Source: Maribacter sp. (GTDB taxonomy: Bacteria; Bacteroidota; Bacteroidia; Flavobacteriales; Flavobacteriaceae). Taken from it: a DNA stretch of 36,523 bases. Shown here piece by piece: positions 18,288 to 26,354 of this stretch (within the stretch, counting starts at the first letter, position 1; the number at the start of each line of letters is the position of its first letter). The translations under genes and the position numbers were made by a program. The notes beneath the pieces are model-generated. The model worked only from the letters and a program-made list of their open reading frames with translations. It was not told the DNA's origin and ran no database searches. The DNA is taken from assembly GCF_016744255.1 (NCBI RefSeq), contig NZ_JADGES010000027.1, positions 1 through 36,523 of the forward strand. Direction: 5' to 3'.

Positions 18288-18869
18288 ATGGATTTAACAC
18301 AAGGTACAGAGAAAGAGAAGAATGATAGAGCAAAAAAAATGATGCTATGGTTTGGTATTGTTAGTTTGCTTATGGGGTTTGCAGGATGGACGAGTGCTTA
18401 TATTATTAGTAGTAAAAGAGAAGATTGGTTAAAAGAATTCAACCTTCCTACTTCATTTTATATAAGTACACTTATCATAATAATTAGTAGTGTTACTTAT
18501 TTCTTGGCAAAAAAAGCTATTATAGCTAATAAAGGAAAGCAAGGGACTTTGTTGTTATGGGCTACTCTGGTGTTAGGAGTCGTTTTTATTATTTTTCAAT
18601 TTAAAGGGTTTTCAGAAATGGTCGCACAAGGATATTATTTTACAGGACCAACAAGTAGTATAAAAATGTCTTACATTTTTTTAATAGCAGTAGTGCATAT
18701 TGCACATGTAGTGGCAGGAATAATATCTTTATTAGTAGTTTTATATAACCAAATAAAAGGAAAATATTCCTCAGAAAATGTACTAGGTGTGTCCTTAGGA
18801 GGTACTTTTTGGCATTTTTTAGGTCTTTTATGGGTATATTTAATCCTATTTATGACTATAGTTGAATAA
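18288..18869 (+). CDS. Cytochrome c oxidase subunit III-type protein, short form
   Basis: This 193-residue membrane protein has five hydrophobic segments and the subunit III-type features VVHIAHVVAGIISL (about 135-148) and FWHFLGLLWVYLILF (about 174-188). Subunit III stabilises the catalytic subunit I of heme-copper oxidases. It is followed by a second, longer subunit III gene; two tandem members of this family occur in flavobacterial caa3-type oxidase loci. It lies 6 nt after ctaB. The short form lacks the long inter-helix insertion of its neighbour. Confidence 0.88.
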   Translation: MDLTQGTEKEKNDRAKKMMLWFGIVSLLMGFAGWTSAYIISSKREDWLKEFNLPTSFYISTLIIIISSVTYFLAKKAIIANKGKQGTLLLWATLVLGVVFIIFQFKGFSEMVAQGYYFTGPTSSIKMSYIFLIAVVHIAHVVAGIISLLVVLYNQIKGKYSSENVLGVSLGGTFWHFLGLLWVYLILFMTIVE

Positions 18870-18928
18870 AATTTTTAAATAAATTGGGTTTTGATAGGGT
18901 TTCAATTTTTCTAAGTCGAAAAAAAAAG

Positions 18929-18936
18929 TATTTTTG
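18929..18936 (+). promoter_or_regulatory. Candidate -7 element before the second subunit III gene
   Basis: TATTTTTG matches TAnnTTTG and lies 30 nt before the ATG at 18967, in the only sizeable gap (97 nt) between the two subunit III genes. No good TTG element lies at the right distance. Confidence 0.4.
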
Positions 18937-18966
18937 TCAAAATTCTATTAATATAGTAATCTTTTT

Positions 18967-19941
18967 ATGAGTACAACGGTAACAACAGGTACAGGAGAAA
19001 AACTTTGGGATGGTGGTAACCAACCTTTAGGTGCAAGTTATGGTAAAATGATGATGTGGTTTTTTCTAGTCTCAGATGCCTTAACATTTTCAGGATTTCT
19101 TGCAGCTTACGGATTTTCACGGTTTAAATTTATAGAAACTTGGCCAATTGCGGATGAAGTTTTTACACACGTTCCATTTACGCATGGTAGTTATCCAATG
19201 ATTTATGTGGCGTTAATGACTTTTATTTTAATTATGTCCTCAGTAACTATGGTTCTTGCTGTAGATGCGGGTCATAAAATGCAAAAGAATAAAGTAATTT
19301 GGTACATGTTTTTAACTGTTATAGGTGGGGCTATTTTCGTAGGTTCACAAGCATGGGAGTGGAATACTTTTATAAAAGGGGATAAAGGAGCTTTAGAAAC
19401 TAAAGGAGGAAGAATATTGCAGTTTGTTAAAGCAGATAGTGGTGAGCGTGCTGCGTTAAGTGATTTCGCAGTTACAATTCCAGGAGATAGAGTGCAGCAC
19501 CAAAATAAAAATGGTATTTGGTTTTATGGGGAAGGGTCTATGCCTAGCTATTCTGTCAATGAAGTGGTGAAAGGATTCAAGGAAAATTCTAATATTCTAG
19601 TCCGTACAGAAACTATAAATGCAGAAGGCGAAAAAACATTGTTATCTAGAGAAGAGTCTTTAGCTAAGCTGAAGAGTGCAACGCAAGTGGTAGAAGGAGC
19701 TAATCTTATTCATAATGAATATGGTAGCAGATTATTTGCCGATTTCTTTTTCTTTATAACAGGTTTCCATGGTTTCCACGTATTATCAGGTGTAGTAATA
19801 AATCTTATAATTTTCTTTAATGTCGTTATTGGTACATATGAACGAAGAGGACATTATGAAATGGTGGAGAAGGTTGGTTTATACTGGCACTTTGTAGATT
19901 TAGTTTGGGTATTTGTATTTACCTTTTTCTACTTAGTATAA
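18967..19941 (+). CDS. Cytochrome c oxidase subunit III, long form
   Basis: The 324-residue protein has membrane segments near 28-50, 76-98, 111-131, 257-283 and 304-323, with the family hallmarks GFHGFHVLSG (266-275) and YWHFVDLVWVFVFTFF (306-321). It belongs to the membrane core of a caa3-type cytochrome c oxidase. Between the third and fourth segments it carries about 115 hydrophilic residues (137-252), much longer than the loop in classical subunit III. That region contains no cysteine and no recognised motif. Subunits I and II are not in the window and must be encoded elsewhere. Confidence 0.93.
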   Translation: MSTTVTTGTGEKLWDGGNQPLGASYGKMMMWFFLVSDALTFSGFLAAYGFSRFKFIETWPIADEVFTHVPFTHGSYPMIYVALMTFILIMSSVTMVLAVDAGHKMQKNKVIWYMFLTVIGGAIFVGSQAWEWNTFIKGDKGALETKGGRILQFVKADSGERAALSDFAVTIPGDRVQHQNKNGIWFYGEGSMPSYSVNEVVKGFKENSNILVRTETINAEGEKTLLSREESLAKLKSATQVVEGANLIHNEYGSRLFADFFFFITGFHGFHVLSGVVINLIIFFNVVIGTYERRGHYEMVEKVGLYWHFVDLVWVFVFTFFYLV

Positions 19942-19990
19942 TTAATATAAAAATTACATTTCAATTTATTGAAATTTTAGAATAAAAATA

Positions 19991-20374
19991 ATGGCACACG
20001 AACACAAATTAGAAATATTTAGAGGTCTTTTAAAGTTTAAGAACAATACTCAAAAAATATGGGGTGTATTAGCTTTTTTAACTTTAGTAACAGCTGTAGA
20101 GGTAGTATTGGGTATTATTAAGCCAGAATCTCTAACAGGTACATCTGTTCTAGGTATGAGGTTATTAAATTGGATATTTATAATATTAACTCTTGTAAAA
20201 GCATATTATATCGCTTGGGATTTTATGCACTTAAGAGATGAGAAATCTAGTTTTAGGAGAGCAATAGTATGGACACCTATTTTTTTGGTTCTTTATTTAA
20301 CCTTTATACTGTTGACAGAAGCAGATTATATATATAATGTATATAAAGATGGTTTTGTTACTTGGAATTTCTAA
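19991..20374 (+). CDS. Cytochrome c oxidase subunit IV-type small membrane protein
   Basis: The 127-residue protein has three membrane segments (about 23-42, 56-74, 90-108) with the conserved AYYIAWDFMHLRDE between the second and third, as in prokaryotic subunit IV of caa3 or bo-type oxidases (CtaF/CyoD group). The N-terminus is cytoplasmic and His-containing (MAHEHKLEIF). It lies 49 nt after the long subunit III gene and is followed by a terminator, so it closes the structural-subunit part of the block. Confidence 0.88.
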   Translation: MAHEHKLEIFRGLLKFKNNTQKIWGVLAFLTLVTAVEVVLGIIKPESLTGTSVLGMRLLNWIFIILTLVKAYYIAWDFMHLRDEKSSFRRAIVWTPIFLVLYLTFILLTEADYIYNVYKDGFVTWNF

Positions 20375-20396
20375 AAAGATATAGAATTAACACAAT

Positions 20397-20424
20397 AAAA
20401 GACGGTTTAATCACCGTCTTTTTT
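20397..20424 (+). terminator. Terminator after the subunit IV gene
   Basis: Arms AAAAGACGGT (20397-20406) and ACCGTCTTTT (20413-20422), loop TTAATC, with T residues to 20424. The last T is also the first base of the next promoter element. Confidence 0.88.
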
Positions 20425-20431
20425 ATTTTTG
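20424..20431 (+). promoter_or_regulatory. -7 element for the SCO/DUF420 operon
   Basis: TATTTTTG matches TAnnTTTG and abuts the preceding terminator. The predicted start near 20436 leaves about 20 nt before the ATG at 20457. A -33 TTG is not evident because that position falls in the terminator stem. Confidence 0.5.
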
Positions 20432-20456
20432 CATAGTTTTATTTGATTCTATTTTT

Positions 20457-21098
20457 ATGAAAAAAGTTTTTGTTTTAGTAGTACTTTTTGTTCTTCCTGT
20501 TGTTGCGTATCTTTTTTTTGCATCTGGAGTAAATAACTTTGGGAAGTTACCAACACTAACCGAAGGGATTTCGGATATTTCTACACTGGATGCCAAAGTT
20601 TCTTTTAAGAATAAGATTTCTATATTGGGTTTTTTAGGAAATGATATAGAAGGTAGAAAAGGAGCTGCTTTTAATCTGAATCAAAAAATATATAAGCGTT
20701 TTTTTGAATTTAATGATTTTCAATTTATAATGGTTGTTCCAAAAGGAATGGAAGATGAAGTGGAGGTTTTAAAAAAAGAACTATCTACTTTAGTAAGTGT
20801 AGATAAATGGCATTTTGTTTTTACCGATTCAGAAAACGTACAATTGCTATTTAATAGTTTACAGACGAACCTTCAGTTGGATGAAAATTTGGCAACACCT
20901 TATGTTTTTATAGTAGATAAGGAGCTAAGTTTAAGAGGGAGAACCGATGATAAAGATGAGGGTACTAAGTATGGCTTTAATGCAAATTCGGTGGCCGATT
21001 TAAATAATAAGATGGAAGATGATGTGAAAATTATTTTAGCAGAATATCGTATGGCTTTAAAAAAGAACGCTGCATTAAGAAAGGAAAATGAAAAATAA
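20457..21098 (+). CDS. Membrane-anchored SCO/thioredoxin-fold-like protein without cysteines
   Basis: I do not recognise a named family. The 213-residue protein has an N-terminal anchor or signal (4-22) and then a pattern that reads as a thioredoxin-like fold: strand ISILGFLG (54-61), helix (about 70-83), strand FQFIMVVPKG (88-97), a likely cis-proline segment ATPYVFIVD (146-154) and a final strand/turn ELSLRGR (156-162). There is no cysteine in the whole protein, so it cannot carry the SCO copper-binding CxxxC. Its end overlaps the genuine SCO gene by 11 nt, which implies coupled translation and a role in the same pathway, perhaps as a non-catalytic partner. Confidence 0.75.
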   Translation: MKKVFVLVVLFVLPVVAYLFFASGVNNFGKLPTLTEGISDISTLDAKVSFKNKISILGFLGNDIEGRKGAAFNLNQKIYKRFFEFNDFQFIMVVPKGMEDEVEVLKKELSTLVSVDKWHFVFTDSENVQLLFNSLQTNLQLDENLATPYVFIVDKELSLRGRTDDKDEGTKYGFNANSVADLNNKMEDDVKIILAEYRMALKKNAALRKENEK

Positions 21099-21795
21099 AT
21101 ATACCTACGTTTGGGTTTCTTTTGTGATTTTGGTTTTTGGTATAATTTTTATACCTAGAATTATAGAGAGGGTGCAAAGTGGAACTGTGGTACAGAAGGA
21201 TAGAATGAGCCGTTTGTCTTTTATAGAAGTAAATGGGGAACGTAGAAAAGTACCTAATTTTTCATTTGTAAATCAAGACAGTTTGTCAATCACCAATAAG
21301 GATTATCTAGGTAAGGTTTATGTCGTGGAGTTTTTCTTTACCACATGTCCTTCTATATGCCCTATTATGAGTAGAAACTTAGTAGATATTCAAAACGAAT
21401 TTAAAGGACTTAAGGATTTTGGCGTTGCTTCTTTTAGTATTAATCCAGAACACGATACGCCTATGGTATTGAAAGAGTATGCCGAAAAACATGGAATAAC
21501 CAATTTAGATTGGCATTTGTTAACAGGAGATAGAGATAAGATTTATGAATTAGCAAATAAGGGTTTTTATATTTTTGCTAAAGAAGCCCCAGAAGTTGCA
21601 GGCGGTTTTGAACATTCGGGAATGTTTGCTTTAGTAGATAAAAATGGATACCTACGTTGTAGGTTAGATGCAGCTAATAATCCAATTATATATTACAGAG
21701 GAACAATCACAGAGGAGCAAGGAGAAAATCGAGAAGGAGAAAAAGAACAGATATCTATTTTAAAAGAGGATATAAAAAGATTATTAAAGGAGTAG
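21088..21795 (+). CDS. SCO1/SenC-family copper chaperone for cytochrome c oxidase
   Basis: SCO proteins deliver copper to, or reduce the cysteines of, the CuA site in oxidase subunit II, on the outer face of the inner membrane. The 235-residue protein has an N-terminal anchor (about 7-23), the copper motif TTCPSICP (Cys 87 and Cys 91) and the third ligand His 176 in GGFEHSG, plus the SINPEHDTP segment typical of the family. It overlaps the gene before it by 11 nt and is followed 1 nt later by the DUF420 gene. Confidence 0.94.
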   Translation: MKNKYTYVWVSFVILVFGIIFIPRIIERVQSGTVVQKDRMSRLSFIEVNGERRKVPNFSFVNQDSLSITNKDYLGKVYVVEFFFTTCPSICPIMSRNLVDIQNEFKGLKDFGVASFSINPEHDTPMVLKEYAEKHGITNLDWHLLTGDRDKIYELANKGFYIFAKEAPEVAGGFEHSGMFALVDKNGYLRCRLDAANNPIIYYRGTITEEQGENREGEKEQISILKEDIKRLLKE

Positions 21796-21796
21796 C

Positions 21797-22333
21797 ATGT
21801 CAGGAATTATAAAAAAAGAAAAACAGTTTAATACGTTAATTACCATTGTATCTATTATTGTGCCTGTAGTAGTTGCAATTCTTTTTGGAGTTAAATTACC
21901 AAATGTAAAGCCGTTAACTTTTTTGCCGCCTATTTATGCAAGTATTAATGGTGTAACAGCGGTACTTTTGGTTTTTGCTGTTTGGGCGATAAAAAATGGC
22001 AAACAAAAATTACATGAAAATATAATGAAAACGTGTATAGGTTTGTCTTTGCTTTTTTTGTTCCTATATATTGGGTATCATATGACATCAGAATCTACTT
22101 CCTTCGGCGGAGAGGGAGCTATTAAATATTTGTATTACTTTATATTAATAACGCATATAGTGCTTTCAATTGCAATAATTCCGTTAGTATTGCGAACGTA
22201 TGCTAAGGCATATTTAGGGCAGTTTAAGGAGCATAGGAAACTAGCGAAAATAACATTCCCTATATGGTTGTATGTTGCGATTACAGGTGTGGTTGTGTAT
22301 CTTATGATATCGCCTTATTATGTATATTCTTAA
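21797..22333 (+). CDS. DUF420 membrane protein, CtaM/YozB-like oxidase assembly factor
   Basis: The 178-residue protein has about five membrane segments (12-31, 47-66, 78-96, 111-133, 152-172) and histidines at or near membrane edges (73, 95, 120, 146), features of the DUF420 family. The Firmicutes member CtaM/YozB is required for aa3/caa3-type oxidase function; the context here (SCO directly before, ctaB and subunits III/IV nearby) agrees. AAAGGAG at 21786-21792 gives it a Shine-Dalgarno-like site, unusual among these genes, although the bases also code the end of SCO. Confidence 0.88.
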   Translation: MSGIIKKEKQFNTLITIVSIIVPVVVAILFGVKLPNVKPLTFLPPIYASINGVTAVLLVFAVWAIKNGKQKLHENIMKTCIGLSLLFLFLYIGYHMTSESTSFGGEGAIKYLYYFILITHIVLSIAIIPLVLRTYAKAYLGQFKEHRKLAKITFPIWLYVAITGVVVYLMISPYYVYS

Positions 22334-22360
22334 GGACGATTTTAAAAATGTAAAAGTATT

Positions 22361-22567
22361 ATGAAGCGAATAATCGTTTTGTTGTTTGGGTTTATGTTAT
22401 TGCCAGAAGTATCTAATGCGCAATGCGCAATGTGTAGGGCCGTACTAGAGAGTGGAGATAATACGGCAGTGGCAGAAGGGGTTAATAACGGTATTGTTTA
22501 CCTTATGGCAATCCCTTATATTTTGGTTGGCGTAGTATTTTATTTTGTCTACAAAAAAATGAAATAA
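22361..22567 (+). CDS. Small CxxC membrane protein of the oxidase assembly operon
   Basis: I do not recognise a named family. The 68-residue protein has a signal peptide (1-20, LLPEVSNA|Q), then at the mature N-terminus QCAMCRAVLESG with a CxxC at Cys 22 and 25, then one membrane segment (about 44-63) and a short basic tail (YKKMK). The CxxC would face the periplasm. It follows the DUF420 gene by 27 nt and ends the block. A role in metal or thiol transfer to the oxidase is inferred from motif and place only. The M-x-x-C around the site (CAMC) would also suit copper binding. Confidence 0.8.
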   Translation: MKRIIVLLFGFMLLPEVSNAQCAMCRAVLESGDNTAVAEGVNNGIVYLMAIPYILVGVVFYFVYKKMK

Positions 22568-22584
22568 ACTTTTTTTTAATTTAC

Positions 22585-22614
22585 TGTAACATTTCTAAGG
22601 TTTTGTAGTCTTAT
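22585..22614 (+). promoter_or_regulatory. ECF-sigma-like promoter of the efflux operon
   Basis: TGTAAC (22585-22590), 17 nt, then GTCTTAT (22608-22614). ECF sigma factors typically read an AAC-containing -35 and a GTC-containing -10 element at this spacing. No TAnnTTTG element lies in this 104-nt gap. The same pair with the same spacing recurs at 26358-26387. Motif and spacing are seen; the sigma class is inferred. Confidence 0.5.
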
Positions 22615-22619
22615 GAGTA

Positions 22620-22638
22620 TACAACACAGCGTGTTGTA
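22620..22638. promoter_or_regulatory. 19-base palindrome at the efflux operon start
   Basis: TACAACAC-AGC-GTGTTGTA has perfect 8-base arms. It begins 5 nt after the putative -10 element, at or just past the transcription start, a usual place for a repressor operator. No T-run follows, so it is not a terminator. Confidence 0.5.
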
Positions 22639-22641
22639 ATC

Positions 22642-22661
22642 ATCAATCAATCAATCAATCA
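22642..22661 (+). repeat. Tetranucleotide repeat (ATCA)5 in the efflux leader
   Basis: Five tandem ATCA units lie between the palindrome and the ATG at 22672. The tract is in the untranslated leader, so copy-number change would alter leader length or ribosome access rather than the reading frame. Confidence 0.75.
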
Positions 22662-22671
22662 AAACCAATCT

Positions 22672-23916
22672 ATGTTCGACATTGAAAGATGGCAAGAAAT
22701 TTTTGATACTATCCGAAAAAATAAGTTACGGACATTCCTTACGGGACTTTCTGTAGCATCGGGAATTTTTATTCTCGTTATTTTATTGGGATTTGGACAA
22801 GGTATGCAAAATGGAATAGCCGCGGAATTTGAGCAAGACGCTGCTACTAGTGTTTGGGTTTGGCCAGGTGTTACAACTGTGGAATATAAAGGCCTTAACC
22901 CTGGTAGAAGAATTCAACTTACCAATGAGAATTATGAGTTTTCTTCCAACCTGTTAGAAGGCGATATTGAATATCAATCTTCACGAATATTTGTTAGAGG
23001 TGTTTCTGTAAACTACGGAAAAGAAGGCCTCTCTTATGGGGTGCAAGGAGTTTCTAGTCAATTTCAGCAAATTGAAAACGCAAAAATATCAGAAGGTCGT
23101 TTTATTAATTACCAAGATGAGATTAGCACAAATAAAGTAGCCGTAATCGGAAATAAGATAGGGAAAGATGTTTTTGGAGATTTAGAAACACCTATTGGAG
23201 CATTTATTGAGATATCTGGAATTCCTTTTAAAATCATAGGTCAGTTTAAGGAAAAAGAAGACAGAGAAGAAGAGCGTATTTATATACCAATTACAACAGC
23301 ACAAAGAGTATTTAATGGAGGTAATAGAGTAAATAATTTCTCGTACACTTTGGCACCTGCAGAAAGTTTTGATGAAACGGTGGCTAATGCTATTCAGTTT
23401 AAAGAAAAGTTAAAGAAGTACTTGCAAAGTGCCCACACTATTGCTCCAGAAGATGAGAGTGCTATAGAGGTTTGGAGTGCAATGGAAGAAGCAAAGCGTT
23501 ATTTTAATCTTACTAGTAGCATTAAGTTGTTTTTTTGGATTGTTGGTGTTTTTACTATTATAGCAGGTGTTGTAGGTGTTAGTAATATTATGTTAATTGT
23601 TGTAAAAGAACGGACTAGGGAAATAGGCATACGAAAAGCATTAGGGGCAAAACCATGGTCTATTATAGGAATGATTTTACATGAAGCTATTTTTGTCACC
23701 GCCCTCTCCGGATTTGCCGGATTAATATTTAGTATGGGACTTCTAGAAATTGTAGGTCCGCATATAGAGGTAGATTATATTTTAAATCCTTCTGTGAATT
23801 TTAATGTAGCTATAACCACCGTTTTTGTTTTGATTTTTGCAGGCGCTGTAGCGGGTTTTTTTCCTGCTTGGCGAGCAGCAAGTATTCATACTATTGATGC
23901 ATTAAGAGACGAATAA
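22672..23916 (+). CDS. MacB-type ABC efflux permease, module 1 subunit A
   Basis: The 414-residue protein has the MacB/FtsX permease layout: N-terminal amphipathic start and first membrane segment (about 21-43), a large periplasmic domain (44-280) and three C-terminal membrane segments of the FtsX domain, ending in the conserved IDALRDE. No ATPase domain is fused, so it needs the separate ATPase gene at 26435. Start residues FDIERWQEIFDTIRKNKLRTFLTG align closely with the module 2 A subunit (27129). The periplasmic part has a YKGLNPGRR motif that recurs in the other permeases of the operon. In such systems two permeases pair and push the periplasmic substrate into a TolC channel. Confidence 0.9.
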   Translation: MFDIERWQEIFDTIRKNKLRTFLTGLSVASGIFILVILLGFGQGMQNGIAAEFEQDAATSVWVWPGVTTVEYKGLNPGRRIQLTNENYEFSSNLLEGDIEYQSSRIFVRGVSVNYGKEGLSYGVQGVSSQFQQIENAKISEGRFINYQDEISTNKVAVIGNKIGKDVFGDLETPIGAFIEISGIPFKIIGQFKEKEDREEERIYIPITTAQRVFNGGNRVNNFSYTLAPAESFDETVANAIQFKEKLKKYLQSAHTIAPEDESAIEVWSAMEEAKRYFNLTSSIKLFFWIVGVFTIIAGVVGVSNIMLIVVKERTREIGIRKALGAKPWSIIGMILHEAIFVTALSGFAGLIFSMGLLEIVGPHIEVDYILNPSVNFNVAITTVFVLIFAGAVAGFFPAWRAASIHTIDALRDE

Positions 23917-23924
23917 GAGAAACT

Positions 23925-25184
23925 ATGTTTGATAAAGATCGTTGGAAAGAAATAATTGAAGTGCTAACCAGTAATCTGTTTAGAACTATTTTAACGGCGT
24001 TTGGGGTTTTTTGGGGTATTCTTATTCTTATTATTTTGTTGGCGGCTGGTAAAGGGTTAGAGAATGGTATAAAATCCGATTTTGGTGATATAGCAACCAA
24101 TACCATGTTTATGTGGACAAGGAGTACTACAAAACCATATAAAGGGTTGCCAAAAGGCAGAAATTTTCGTTTTAAATTAGAAGATGTAACATCTATTCGT
24201 GATAATTTTTCGAATCTTAGATTTGTTTCTCCAAGAAACCAACTAGGTGGATTTGGTGGGGCTAATAATGTAATTAGAGGAATAAATGCAGGAGCTTATA
24301 ATGTCTATGGAGATTATCCAGAAATAATAAATCAAGATCCTATGAGTATCACTGCAGGAAGATTTATTAATCATTCCGATATTAAGGAGAAGAGGAAGAT
24401 AGCCATCATAGGAGAAGGTGTAAAAACGGGTTTGTATAAAAAAGATGAAAAAGTAATAGGCTCATATATAAAAATACAAGGAGTAAGTTTCTTGGTTGTA
24501 GGCACTTATAAAAAGAAGAGTAATGGTGGGGATGGGGAAGAAGGACAAAAAGAAATCTATGTTCCTTTTACTTCTTTTTTACAAGCCTTTAATAGAGCAG
24601 ATAATGTCGGTTGGATGGCTATTACTGCTAATGATGGTAGTTCTATATCCGATTTAAAAGAAGGCATAGTTGCTTTGGTAAAAGAGAAAAGGAAAGTACA
24701 TCCGAAAGATAAAAGAGCAGTAGGTCATTTTGATTTGTACGAACAGTATAATAGGGTAGAAAGCTTATTTGGGGCTATGCGTTTTATCGCATACTTTGTT
24801 GGTGTTTTGGTGTTGCTTTCTGGTATTATTGGCGTAAGTAATATTATGCTCATAGTGGTTAAAGAAAGAACCAAAGAAATAGGAATTCGTAGGGCATTAG
24901 GAGAAAAGCCTTGGTCTATAAAATTACAAATATTAATGGAATCTATATTTCTTACCATAACATCAGGGATGGCAGGAATTACCGTTGGCGCCTTGTTTAT
25001 TTACGGTATTAATAAGGTGTTAGAAATGAATGGCCCTGTGGACATGTTTCTAAACCCTAGTGTAAGCTTAGGTGTAGTCGTTTCGGCTTTGTTAATCCTT
25101 GTTTTCTCAGGGCTTTTGGCAGGTTTTATACCAGCTCAAAGTGCAATAAAAACAAGACCAATAGATGCAATACGGGCAGAGTAA
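23925..25184 (+). CDS. MacB-type ABC efflux permease, module 1 subunit B
   Basis: The 419-residue protein has the same MacB/FtsX layout as the gene before it, 8 nt upstream. Its N-terminus (FDKDRWKEIIEVLTSNLFRTILTAFGVFWGILILI) and its KPYKGLPKGR segment resemble the module 2 B subunit (28360), which shares the GVxWGIxI pattern. The FtsX region contains GVSNIMLIVVKERTKEIGIRRALG, and the end is IDAIRAE. A and B types differ consistently, so the working permease is probably an A/B heterodimer. Confidence 0.9.
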   Translation: MFDKDRWKEIIEVLTSNLFRTILTAFGVFWGILILIILLAAGKGLENGIKSDFGDIATNTMFMWTRSTTKPYKGLPKGRNFRFKLEDVTSIRDNFSNLRFVSPRNQLGGFGGANNVIRGINAGAYNVYGDYPEIINQDPMSITAGRFINHSDIKEKRKIAIIGEGVKTGLYKKDEKVIGSYIKIQGVSFLVVGTYKKKSNGGDGEEGQKEIYVPFTSFLQAFNRADNVGWMAITANDGSSISDLKEGIVALVKEKRKVHPKDKRAVGHFDLYEQYNRVESLFGAMRFIAYFVGVLVLLSGIIGVSNIMLIVVKERTKEIGIRRALGEKPWSIKLQILMESIFLTITSGMAGITVGALFIYGINKVLEMNGPVDMFLNPSVSLGVVVSALLILVFSGLLAGFIPAQSAIKTRPIDAIRAE

Positions 25185-25217
25185 ATAATAGCAATCAGAA
25201 CAAAATAAACATTAAAA

Positions 25218-26318
25218 ATGAAAAAGTCAATTACTGTAATCATTCTATTAGTCATCGTAATAGCCTTTAGTGGTTCTATGTATTATTTGTACCAAAAGAA
25301 TGCAGAAGATCCTACAGTGTATGAAACAGAATCTCCATCCAAGAAAACTATTATAAAAAAGACAATGGCAACAGGAAGCATTTTGCCATTAGAAGAGGTC
25401 TTAATAAAACCGAATATTTCAGGGGTAATTGAGGAAATCTATGTGGAAGGTGGGGATTATGTTAAATCTGGAGATTTACTATGTAAAATAAAAGTAGTCC
25501 CTAATTTAAATGCCTTGAATGATGCTAGAAATAGTATTGATGAGGCTAAAATATCTTTGGATGACCAGCAAAGAAATCATTTGAGACAGAAGGGTTTGTT
25601 TAGTAAAGGGGTTATTTCTAAAGTAGATCTAGAAAGGGCTCAAGTTTCTTATGATCAGGCAAAACAAGCTTATAATGCAGCGAATAAAAGATACGATATT
25701 GTAAAAACAGGAACCACGAGAGGTTTTGGTAATGCAGCAAATACACTTATTAGAGCAACCGTTAGTGGAATGGTTTTAGATGTTCCTGTAGAGGTAGGAA
25801 ACCAAGTTATTGAAAGTAATACTTTTAATGAAGGCACTACAATTGCAGCAATTGCAGATGTGGAGAAAATGATTTTCGAAGGAAAGGTAGATGAGTCAGA
25901 AGTTGGAAAAATAAAGGAGAATTTACCTTTGGAAATTACGGTAGGAGCTATAGAGGGTGAAATTTTCGATGCAGTTTTAGATTATATAGCGCCAAAAGGA
26001 AAAGAGGAAAATGGCGCAATACAGTTCGAGATTAAAGGAACTTTAAGTAAAAAAGATACTATTTTCATTAGAGCAGGTCTAAGTGCTAATGCCTCTATAA
26101 TTTTGGCTAAAGCAGATAGTGTACTTTCTTTAAAAGAAGGTTTGGTTCAGTATGATGTTAAAACAAAAAAACCATTTGTAGAAATTGCTATTGGCGACCA
26201 AGAATTTGAACGCAAAGAAATAGAATTAGGTATTAGCGACGGTATTTTTGTAGAAGTAAAATCAGGGGTTAATGAAGAGGATAAAATAAAAGTTTGGAAT
26301 GAAATAAAGTCTGAATAG
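25218..26318 (+). CDS. MacA-like periplasmic adaptor (HlyD family), module 1
   Basis: The 366-residue protein has an N-terminal anchor (about 5-24), a barrel-sandwich segment around ATGSILPLEEVLIKPNISGVIEEIYVEGGDYVKSGDLLCKIKV (52-92), a helical hairpin (about 95-155), and beta-barrel and membrane-proximal domains. Such adaptors link the permease to the TolC channel. It has no lipobox, so it is held by the transmembrane segment. It is a close paralogue of the adaptor at 29656; both share DQEFERKEIELGISDGIFVEV-type C-terminal sequence. Confidence 0.92.
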   Translation: MKKSITVIILLVIVIAFSGSMYYLYQKNAEDPTVYETESPSKKTIIKKTMATGSILPLEEVLIKPNISGVIEEIYVEGGDYVKSGDLLCKIKVVPNLNALNDARNSIDEAKISLDDQQRNHLRQKGLFSKGVISKVDLERAQVSYDQAKQAYNAANKRYDIVKTGTTRGFGNAANTLIRATVSGMVLDVPVEVGNQVIESNTFNEGTTIAAIADVEKMIFEGKVDESEVGKIKENLPLEITVGAIEGEIFDAVLDYIAPKGKEENGAIQFEIKGTLSKKDTIFIRAGLSANASIILAKADSVLSLKEGLVQYDVKTKKPFVEIAIGDQEFERKEIELGISDGIFVEVKSGVNEEDKIKVWNEIKSE

Positions 26319-26354
26319 GAGACAGGTTAATTTTAACAAAAAATTTAGATTAAA

